Positions 51,501 to 60,000 of a stretch of DNA of 64,000 bases are shown here, piece after piece. This DNA is from an uncultured Collinsella sp. (lineage in GTDB: Bacteria > Actinomycetota > Coriobacteriia > Coriobacteriales > Coriobacteriaceae). Location: the NCBI GenBank assembly GCA_900540995.1, contig UQHO01000001.1, forward strand, positions 62,001 through 126,000, read 5' to 3'. The notes under the pieces were generated by a model. That model did no database searches. It saw nothing but the letters and a program-made list of their open reading frames with translations, and was not told where the DNA came from. The position numbers and the translations under genes are program-made. Each line of letters opens with the position of its first letter. The stretch's first letter is position 1.

Positions 51501-54500
51501 CTACATCTGCTTGCGACGACGATCGCTCAGCGTCACACCAGCGGCCACGAGGGTGATACCGCCGATGACGAACACCTCGCCCGCAAGAGCGGAATTGTCG
51601 CCAGTTTGGGCGAGCGCGGCCGACGTTGCCTTCTTCTTGGCGACAGGAGCCTTTGCAGCAGCCTGCGCAACCTGAGGCTTGGCCTGCGGCTCAGCCTTGG
51701 GATGATACTTGTCGTACTCGGCCTGCGCGGCAGCCAGGGCATCCTTGGCATCGCCAAGCTCGGCAAGCGCGGCGGCATAGGCGTCGTTGGCATCGGACAG
51801 CTTGGCATCGGCATCGCTCAGAGCAGCCTTGAGGCCAGCGGCGGCATCGACGGCGGCCTTATAGCGAGCGTAGGCAGCGTTCAGCTTAACCAGCTTCTCG
51901 TTGCCCGTCGTGCCCGCGGCAAGGGATGCCTTATGGTCGACAGCCTCAAGATCGGCCTTGAGTGCCTCATCGCTGGCAAGCTCGGCCTTGGCCTTGACGA
52001 TCTCGAAGTTCGCATCGACGACGGCTTCGTTGGCGGCCTCGAGCTGCTTCTGGGCATCGGCGACACCGGCGACGGCAGCGTCATAGGCGGTCTTGGCGTC
52101 GTCGACCGCCTTCTGGGCACCGGCGAAGCGCTCGAAGGCCTTGTTTGCGGTGGCAAGCTCGTCCTCGGCGGCCTTGGCCTTCGCCTGTGCGTCGGACAGG
52201 GTCTGCGTCTTGGCGGCAACTGCCTGCTTGGCGCCCGAAAGAGCGGTCGCGGCGTGCACATCTGCGGCCTGAGCCTTGTCAACGCCAGCCTGGGCAGTGT
52301 CGTCGGCCTTCTTGGCATCGTTAAGCGTGCCCTGCTTGTTCGCAAGATCCGTCTTGGCGGCATCGCACTTGGCGGCAAGGTCCTTGACCGAAGCGGTAGC
52401 GTTGTCATACGCCTCGTTGGCCTTGTCGGATTTTGCCTTGGCAGCATCGCAGGCGCTGCGAGCCTTCGCCTTGTGAGCAGCGGCATCGGCTGCCTTCTTC
52501 TTGCTGTCAGCAAGCGTGGCGTTTGCCTTGTCGAGGGCCGCCTGGGCAGTAGCGGCCTTGCTCTTGGCGGCATCGAGCTTGGCCTGAGGCGTCTTGACGT
52601 CGATGCCCTTCAACTTGGCTTCGGCAGCGTCGTAGGCCGATTTGGCCGCGGCGGTAGCAGACTTAGCCTGCTCGTATTCGCCCTTCGCGGCGTTCATGTC
52701 CGTGTTGGCAGCGGCGAGGGCATTCTGCGCAGCGGCTTGCTTGCTTGCAGCGTCTTGATACGAGGCATTGGCAGTGGTGAGAGTCTGCTTTGCCTTGGAA
52801 AGCTTATCCTGCAACTGCTTGAGCTGTGCCTTCTGCTCCTGCGTGCCGCCGGCGTTGTAAGCGGAGTCGATGTAGTCGTTCATGAGCTTTTTAAACTCGG
52901 AAACCGTGAAATCGGCCTGATCGCTATAGCAACTGTAATCGAAGGCAGTTACCTCGGAATCGGCGCCCTTGCCGCTACCGGTTGCGATACCGATAGCCGT
53001 CATGCCGGAGTAGATGATGCTGAGATAGTGCCCGCACTCAGCGTCGACGTCTTCGTAGTTATCGGAGATATAAAAGAGATCATACCGATGACTGTCGAGA
53101 TCATCGCCGTACTGCTCAACATACTTATCGAATGTCTGCTTCTCTTGGGTGTAGAGACCGGTGTATGGCCATCCAAGCGTGTCCTCGGTCTCGCCTCCGG
53201 TGTACGCGCCACCCCCACCTGCAAGGTTCTCGGCGTTATCAAAGTAGCAATGGGAATGCAGCAACCTGTAGTTGTGCTTCTGATATTGGGAGGAATACGA
53301 TGCGTTGAGGGCCGCTGCTGCCGTCATACGGAGGCTGACGCAAAGCTCTGACTGCCCATTTGCCTTGCGGAGGTTATTCTGGGTATCAAGATAGGTCAAA
53401 GCATTGCGCAGCTGCTCAAGAGAGAGTGGGTTGGTATTGCGGGACATGTCCTGATCGACGTAGCTGTCATACCACGGCTCCTTATCGGAAGCGCCCGTGA
53501 GCATGGACTGGGCATCCCTTGCATTCGCCTGTTGCTGAGCGCTAAATCCGCTGCCGGTGCTGATATGGGCCATAAAGCCAACGATACCCTGATTGATGAC
53601 GTTTTGGTCGACGGTCATATTGGCCTTGAGGTCGATAATCTGTTTGTTGAGCTTCTCGACCTCAGCGTTGGCTGCATCATATGCTTTCTCGGCACTCTTA
53701 GTTTCGGCCGATGCCGCATCCCACTCGCTACGCTTCTGCTGGCAGACCTCGACGAGTCGGTCGTACGCGGTCTTCTTGTCGGCCTCGGTCTGCTGGGCCT
53801 GCTCGTATGCCGTCTTCGCGGCGTCACGCTTACTGGCCGCGTCCTTGTACTCCTTGTTTGCCGCATCGTATGCAGACCGGGCAGATGCCACAGCAGCGTT
53901 GGCGGCGTTGGCCTTCTCCTGCGCGGCAACGACGGCAGCCTGGGCGGCCTGCAGATTTGTCTGTGCGGTGGCGTCGGCATCCGTCGCGGCATTGAGCTCC
54001 CTCTGCGCGGTCTTGAGCTCACCAGCAGCAGCGTTCTTGGCGGCCTCAAGCGCACTCAGGTCAACACCCGTACCCGAGACGGCAGCATCGAGCGCGGCCT
54101 GCGCCTGGTTGAACTTCTGCTGGGCGTTATCGCGCGCGGTGGTTGCGGCTGCGAGAGCAGCGGCAGTCTCCTGCTTCTTGGCCTGGGCAGTCGTCAAAGC
54201 TGCCTCGGTATTCTGCTTTTCCTGCTGGGCGCTGGCCTCGGCAGCCTTGGCCTGGTCCAGATTGTCCTGTGCAGTAGTAACGGCCTTATTGGCGTCATCG
54301 AGCTTTGCCTGCGCGTCCTCGACGGCCTTCTTGGCGGCCTCGTACTCGTCCATACCCATGGCCTCGAGCTTGGCCTGGGCATCATCGAGGGCCTTCTTGG
54401 CCTCATCCTGCTTTGCCTTGGCGTCCTTGAGCGCCTGGGTCTTATCCTCGACACTCTTGTTGGCCTGTTCGAGCTGATCGTTCAGGTCGCCCAGCTTCTT

Positions 54501-54971
54501 CTGCTGCTGCTCGGTCTTTTCGACGGCTGCCTTAAGTTCGTCGATCTTCTCCTGAAGCGCGGCTACCTCGGCCTCGTTCTGCTCGGCGGCGTTATCGGTC
54601 ACGGTCTGCGAGGCCTGATTCTTTTGCTGCTGCGCCTGCTTTTGAGACTGGCCTGCCGCGTCGGCCTTCTTTTGGGCGGCATCGTAGGCGGCCTGAGCGT
54701 CCTTGAGCTGCTTTGCCGACTCCTCGGCCAACTGGGCGGCTGTCTTTGCGGTTGCCTGGCTACCGGCGACGACAGCGCTCTCGATAGCGCTGTCGCCCTT
54801 CGCGACAGCACCGTTGTCGGCTGCCGGCGCGGCGATTGCCGCCAGCGGCGACATGAGCGGCTGAGCGATGAGGCCCGCCGTCAAAACAGTTGCGACGGCA
54901 CGGTTGGCAACGCCTTTGACGTTGACGGCCTTGGCCCGAGGCTCAAAGTGCTGTGGACTATAGTTTGCCAT
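51501..54971 (-). CDS. Coiled-coil surface protein with CAP domain and LAQTG wall-anchor signal
   Basis: 1156 residues, predicted to be exported. The N-terminus has a long signal region (VANRAVATVLTAGLIAQPLM). Ala/Lys/Gln-rich coiled coils span about residues 75-450 and 710-1090. Between them, around 465-690, lies a CAP/SCP-like domain (HSHCYFDNAENLAGG, ECGHYLSIIYSGMTAIGIA). The C-terminus is LAQTGD, a hydrophobic helix and RRRKQM, a sortase signal with Ala in place of Pro. A hairpin precedes the ribosome site. A role in adhesion or surface layering is inferred only from architecture. Confidence 0.88.
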   Translation of the reverse strand: MANYSPQHFEPRAKAVNVKGVANRAVATVLTAGLIAQPLMSPLAAIAAPAADNGAVAKGDSAIESAVVAGSQATAKTAAQLAEESAKQLKDAQAAYDAAQKKADAAGQSQKQAQQQKNQASQTVTDNAAEQNEAEVAALQEKIDELKAAVEKTEQQQKKLGDLNDQLEQANKSVEDKTQALKDAKAKQDEAKKALDDAQAKLEAMGMDEYEAAKKAVEDAQAKLDDANKAVTTAQDNLDQAKAAEASAQQEKQNTEAALTTAQAKKQETAAALAAATTARDNAQQKFNQAQAALDAAVSGTGVDLSALEAAKNAAAGELKTAQRELNAATDADATAQTNLQAAQAAVVAAQEKANAANAAVASARSAYDAANKEYKDAASKRDAAKTAYEQAQQTEADKKTAYDRLVEVCQQKRSEWDAASAETKSAEKAYDAANAEVEKLNKQIIDLKANMTVDQNVINQGIVGFMAHISTGSGFSAQQQANARDAQSMLTGASDKEPWYDSYVDQDMSRNTNPLSLEQLRNALTYLDTQNNLRKANGQSELCVSLRMTAAAALNASYSSQYQKHNYRLLHSHCYFDNAENLAGGGGAYTGGETEDTLGWPYTGLYTQEKQTFDKYVEQYGDDLDSHRYDLFYISDNYEDVDAECGHYLSIIYSGMTAIGIATGSGKGADSEVTAFDYSCYSDQADFTVSEFKKLMNDYIDSAYNAGGTQEQKAQLKQLQDKLSKAKQTLTTANASYQDAASKQAAAQNALAAANTDMNAAKGEYEQAKSATAAAKSAYDAAEAKLKGIDVKTPQAKLDAAKSKAATAQAALDKANATLADSKKKAADAAAHKAKARSACDAAKAKSDKANEAYDNATASVKDLAAKCDAAKTDLANKQGTLNDAKKADDTAQAGVDKAQAADVHAATALSGAKQAVAAKTQTLSDAQAKAKAAEDELATANKAFERFAGAQKAVDDAKTAYDAAVAGVADAQKQLEAANEAVVDANFEIVKAKAELASDEALKADLEAVDHKASLAAGTTGNEKLVKLNAAYARYKAAVDAAAGLKAALSDADAKLSDANDAYAAALAELGDAKDALAAAQAEYDKYHPKAEPQAKPQVAQAAAKAPVAKKKATSAALAQTGDNSALAGEVFVIGGITLVAAGVTLSDRRRKQM

Positions 54972-54982
54972 GGCTTTCTCCC

Positions 54983-55012
54983 TTTGATACGGATGTATCC
55001 ATACGTATCAAA
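54983..55012 (-). promoter_or_regulatory. Inverted repeat in the leader of the surface-protein gene
   Basis: TTTGATACG and CGTATCAAA, 9-bp perfect arms 12 nt apart with GGATgtATCC inside, a few bases upstream of the ribosome site. It could be an operator or an RNA hairpin. Confidence 0.5.
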
Positions 55013-55278
55013 CGGTAGCTGTCGATTTTTGAATTCTGTTGCGCAACATTGGCGACCAGCAAATTTTTTGAAATTCATGCTCCTGTGCTTCACAATTTCG
55101 TCACATTTGAAGGAGCTGGTGCATCATATTTTCGCGTGATGGAATTGAGCCTGTGATTTGCATTTGCTCCCGCGTCATCCGTCCTATCGGATTCCGCATC
55201 GAGCAGGCACCCCGCCCGCCGCGGTGTAGAGTATGGGCGACGGGCGAGATATGCGGCCCGTGCCAGAACGAGGTGAAC

Positions 55279-56418
55279 ATGGAACTCGATAGACAACAGC
55301 TCAAGCGACTGCGTGAACGCCATCACCGGCGCCATGGCATCCGCCCTGCCCATAGTGAGGCTGCCGAACAGGCTGGTCGCTTTTTAAAGCGCGCATTCAA
55401 CATTCGCGAGGGTCGCGCGCCCTACCACGTGATTCGCAAGCGCTTTGTAAACGGGGCACGCCTGACCGGCTCTCACCTATGCATCCTCATCATCGCCATG
55501 CTCATCGCGAGCATCGGTCTCGATATCGACTCGGACATCGCCATTGTAGGTGCCATGCTCATCTGCCCGCTTATGGGCTCGGTCCTTGCCATGGCATACG
55601 GCATCGCCACGCTCGACCGCGAGATTACCCTTGAGGCCGTCGCGAGCTTGGCTCTACAGATGGCCTTTTGCCTGGTCACGTCCACGTTGTACTTTAAGCT
55701 CTCGCCCCTTGGCACCACCACGGCCGCTATCCTTGACAATTCGACACCGACTGTGTGGGACCTTGCCGTCGCGCTCGCGGGCGGCTTTGCGGGCGGCCTG
55801 GGCAACTCGCGCGACCAGGAACCTGCCACGCTCATCGCCGGCGTGGCCGTGGCGACCGCGCTCATGCCGCCCCTGTGCGCGGCGGGCTATGGCATCGCCA
55901 TCGCAAGCGGGTCGCTGTTTCTCTCGGCCCTCTACGAGTTTGGCATCAACGTTGTCTTTATCGCGCTGGCTGCCGAAGCCGTGCTGCTTCTTTTGCGCGT
56001 GCCGCTCAAGCGCGACCTCAACGGCGACGGCATTGTGACCGCCGAAGAAGATGCCGAGGTCGACGAGCTGTCACGCAAGGTGCGCCGCCGCATCATTGTG
56101 GGCACGGTAGTCTTTGCCATCCCCTGCATCGTTATGACAGCGGGGTCTATTGGCTCGGCGCAGGCCGGCGTGCAGGACGGCTACGGCGTCACCGAAACCA
56201 CGCGCGAGCTTGCGGCGGTGCTGCCAGGCTTTAAGGATTACACCGTCGCCGTCGAGACCTCGGCCACCGAAGGGGACGAGGGAGGCATTGTAGAGCGCGA
56301 AATCGTCGCCCATGTGACAACGAGCGAGGCGCTCGGGACGCACGACCGCCACGTCGCCCGCAAGCTCATCGACCTCAATGTGCCCGAGCTCGATCGCGTG
56401 GAATTTGACGTAAAGTGA
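55279..56418 (+). CDS. DUF389 domain-containing membrane protein
   Basis: 379 residues. A basic N-terminus is followed by the DUF389 core (GSHLCILIIAMLIASIGLDID, GAMLICPLMGSVLAMAYGIA, NSRDQEPATLIAGVAVATALMPPLCAAGYG) with about six to seven membrane helices. A loop between helices contains DLNGDGIVTAEE, which fits an EF-hand calcium loop. The C-terminal 90 residues are soluble. The ATG at 55279 with GAGGTGA is chosen over an upstream ATG that adds no family sequence. The function of DUF389 is unknown. Confidence 0.9.
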   Translation: MELDRQQLKRLRERHHRRHGIRPAHSEAAEQAGRFLKRAFNIREGRAPYHVIRKRFVNGARLTGSHLCILIIAMLIASIGLDIDSDIAIVGAMLICPLMGSVLAMAYGIATLDREITLEAVASLALQMAFCLVTSTLYFKLSPLGTTTAAILDNSTPTVWDLAVALAGGFAGGLGNSRDQEPATLIAGVAVATALMPPLCAAGYGIAIASGSLFLSALYEFGINVVFIALAAEAVLLLLRVPLKRDLNGDGIVTAEEDAEVDELSRKVRRRIIVGTVVFAIPCIVMTAGSIGSAQAGVQDGYGVTETTRELAAVLPGFKDYTVAVETSATEGDEGGIVEREIVAHVTTSEALGTHDRHVARKLIDLNVPELDRVEFDVK

Positions 56419-56432
56419 TGCGGAGCGCGGCC

Positions 56433-56942
56433 CTACAGCTCGTACTTGTACACGCGGTAGATGTACTTTTCGGCTTCCATCTCGTAGGTGGCGATGGGCA
56501 GACCGTAGCGATCGTACTCGGTGAAGGTCTTGGCCTGACCCGATGCCACGAGCATGCTGTTCGAATTGCCGACGCGCTGCGCACTGCTAACGTAGCCCGA
56601 GAACGGCACCGCAATCTGGTCTTCGAGCTCGTAGGTGCGTGCCACCTCGTCCACCGTAAAGATGCGCCCAAACGAACGCGAGCCGCGGCTGTAGTCGGTC
56701 ACCACCGCGGCGCCCAGCTGGCCCCAGTCGAACTTGGGATAGCTTTCGGCCGCACCAAAGTTGTTGTCGTACAGCAGCACCTGGTAGCGACCGGTCGTTG
56801 CCGTGTCAGAACTCGGCAGATACGTCACGCTGTGCTGGCCCGCGTCGAGCGAAAAATCGCCTTGGGCCTGCAGCAATTTGCCCTCAAAGCCCGAGCCAGC
56901 CCAAAAATCGGGCAAGCCCACGGAAGGCTGTAGCAAGGTCAT
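56433..56942 (-). pseudogene. C-terminal remnant of an aryl-sulfate sulfotransferase
   Basis: 169 codons that match the last third of arylsulfotransferase (ASST) proteins: GQHSVTYLPSS, YQVLLYDNNFG, SRGSRSFGRIFTVDE, then TEYDRYGLPIATYEME and IYRVYKYEL at the end. Full enzymes are about 500-600 residues and begin with a signal peptide; both the N-terminal part and the catalytic His/Arg region are missing. The fragment starts just after the terminator of megaprotein 2. Deletion or recombination is the likely cause. Confidence 0.7.
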
Positions 56943-56961
56943 TTGCGCAACATATGTCCAG

Positions 56962-56997
56962 CAAAAAACGGGTGGTAGCCGGTAATGGCCACCACCG
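56962..56997 (-). terminator. Terminator of megaprotein 2
   Basis: On the minus strand GGTGGTGGCC and GGCTACCACC pair with one mismatch around ATTACC, then CGTTTTTTG. Confidence 0.85.
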
Positions 56998-57028
56998 TTT
57001 GTCTCATATCTAGCCCAAAGCAGGCCAG

Positions 57029-60000
57029 TTACTTCTTAATGCCGCGTCCCAGACGCTCGGCGACCGACGCAACGGCCTCTTCGCTGGCCGGCCCGCAGCT
57101 CACGCAGCCGTCATGGGCACGCATCTGGCCGGTGACCTCGTCCATCGCGAGCGGCGCCACCTTCTCGAGCTTAAAGCCCTTGCCAGCGCGCATGTTCTCC
57201 TTGGCCACGCTGATCATGAGCTTAATGCGGTTGAGCTGGTTGACCTCGGAAGCGCCGGGGTCGTAGTCCACAGCGACGATGTTGCTCTCGGGGTGCTGGC
57301 GGCGCAACTCCTTGATCACGGCCTTACCCACCACGTGGTTGGGCAGGCACGCGAAGGGCTGCGTGCAGATGATGTTGGGCGCACCGTGGTCAATCAGATC
57401 GAGCATCTCGGCCGTGAGCAGCCACCCCTCGCCCATGTTGTTGCACACCGAAAGCACCGTGCGGGCTTTGTCCGCCATGGTGCCGATGCGCTCGGGCGCC
57501 TCAAAGCGGCGGGACTTTTCGAGCATCTCCTCCACCGGCGTACGCATCCAGTCCACGAGCTTAATGAGCGCCTGCATGCCAGCGCGCGCCGTGGCAGAGC
57601 TCCCCAGCTCGTCCTTCTGCAGCTCGGCGTTGCTCATGGAGTACAGGAAGAAGTCAAGCAGTCCCGGCACCACAGCCTCGCAGCCCTCGCGCTCGATGAC
57701 ATCGACCACGTGGTTGTTGGCCGTGGGATGGAACTTGACCAGGATCTCGCCGACCACGCCCACGCGCGGCTTGGTGCCCTCGCCTACAAGTGGCATGGTA
57801 TCGAAGGCGCGGATGGCCTCGCGAGCGAGCTTGGTGTAGTTGTGCCTGTTGAACTTGGGCGCCAGCTTGCGGGCGCGCGCCATGTACTCCTCGTAGAGTG
57901 CGTTGGCGGCACCGGGCGTGGCCTCGTACGGTCGGCAACGATAGAGCATCTGCATCATCACGTCGCCAAAGAGCACAGCGTACACGGCCTGCTTAAGCAG
58001 CGCCGGCGTCAGCTTAAAGCCGGGGTTGTCCTCACCGAGCGCCACGGCCGAAAGCGAGATTACCGGGATCTCGGGGTGGCCGCTCTCGCGCAGGGCCTTG
58101 CGGATGAGCGCGATGTAGTTGGTAGCGCGGCAGCCGCCACCCGTCTGGCTGATGACCACGGCCGTCTTGGACAGGTCGTATCGACCGCTCTCGATGGCCT
58201 CCATGATCTGGCCCGTCACCAGAATCGACGGATAGCAGATGTCATTGTTCACGTAGCGCAGGCCGGCCTCGACGGCGTCGTGGTCGGTCGAGGGCAGCAG
58301 TTCCAGGTTGTAGCCGGCACCCCGAAATACCTCTTTGACCAGGTCAAAGTGGATCGGCGCCATCTGAGGGCACAGGATGGTGTAGCCCTCGTCGCGCATC
58401 TGCTCGGTAAAGGGCACCTTGGACCACGCGGTCGAAGCACTCTCGCGCTGAGCCTCAAACGTGTACTTGCGGCTCGCGAACGCAGGGGCATCCGTGGAGG
58501 GCGCCACCGGCGCGGCATCGCCCTGCTCGTAGGGCTCGCCCGCGGCCGTGGCCTCGGCCAGGCGCTCGGCCTCCTGGTCCTTGAGCGCCGCCATGAGCGA
58601 GCGGATGCGGATGCGCGCGGCGCCCAGGTTGGACACCTCGTCGATCTTGAGAACCGTGTAGATCTTGCCGCTGGCCTCCAGAATCTCCTGCACCTGGTCG
58701 GTAGTCAGGGCATCCAGGCCGCAGCCGAAGGAGTTGAGCTGAATCAGATCCAGGTCGTTGCGCATCGTCACAAAACGGGCGACGGCGTACAGGCGGCTGT
58801 GGTACATCCACTGGTCGACGACGCGGATCGGGCGCTCGGGCTTTACCAGGTGCGCGAGCGAATCCTCGGTAAAGACTGCAAAGCCAAAGCTCGAGATAAG
58901 CTCGGGCAGGGCGTGGTTGATCTCGGGGTCGTTGTGGTAGGGACGACCGGCGAGCACGATGCCGTGGCCGCCGTGGTCCTCGACCCACTTAAGGGCTTCC
59001 TCGCCCATGGTCTGGATATCCTCGTGGAAACGCGCATCGGCCTCAAAGGCGGCGTTGACGGCGGCATCGACCTCGGAGCGCGTGATCTTGGGTCCACGCA
59101 CGCGACCGCGACCGGCCTCGGCGTCGGCCACGCGATCGACGGCGAGCACCTGGTACAGGCGGCGCTTGAGCTCGGTCTTGTCGTGATACGGCACAAACGG
59201 GTACAGAAACTCGATGTTCTGCTCGCGGATCTCATCGATATTGAGTGCCAGCGCCGTGGGGTAGCTCATAACGATGGGGCAGTTGTAGCAGTTGCCGGCG
59301 GTCGGATCCTCCTTACGCTCCCAGCGCACGCACGGCATCCAGATGAAGTCGACATCGCGGTCGATAAGGTTCATCACGTGGCCATGACTCATCTTGGCCG
59401 GGTAGCACACGCTCTCGGACGGCATGGACTCGATGCCCGCCTGGTAGGTCTTTTTGCTCGACTGGTCGGACAGCTGCACGCTAAAGCCCAAGCGCGTAAA
59501 GAACGCGTGCCAGAAGGGGTAGTTCTCGTACATGTTGAGCGCGCGCGGGATGCCGACGGTGCCGCGCGGGGCCTCGTCGGGGCTCAGCACCTCGCGGTCA
59601 AAGAGCAGCTCGTTTTTCTTTTTGAAGAGATTGGGGGCCTCGGTCTTCTGCTTTTTGTGACCGGCGCCCTTCTCGCAGCGGTTGCCGGTAATGAAGCGCC
59701 TGCCGCCGCCAAAGTCGTTGACGGTGAGCTGGCAGTTGTTGGAGCAGCGGCCGCAGCGGACGTGCTTTTGCGTCACGGTGAGGTGCGCGATGTCCTCGGC
59801 CGAAAGGATGGTCGAGGTGCCGTCGGCGCCGGCGCGATCGCGGGCGAGCAGGGCCGCACCGTAAGCGCCCATGCAGCCAGCGATGTCGGGACGCACGGCG
59901 TGAACGCCGGTGAGCTGCTCAAACGCACGCAGTGTGGCATCGGACATAAAGGTGCCGCCCTGGACGATCACCTGGCTGCCGATCTCCTTGGGGTCGCGCA

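Noticed and set aside
51462..53351. A 629-codon Leu/Gly-rich frame opposite the surface protein
   Set aside because: It is antisense to Ala/Lys-rich coiled-coil codons, which produce Leu/Gly-rich shadows.
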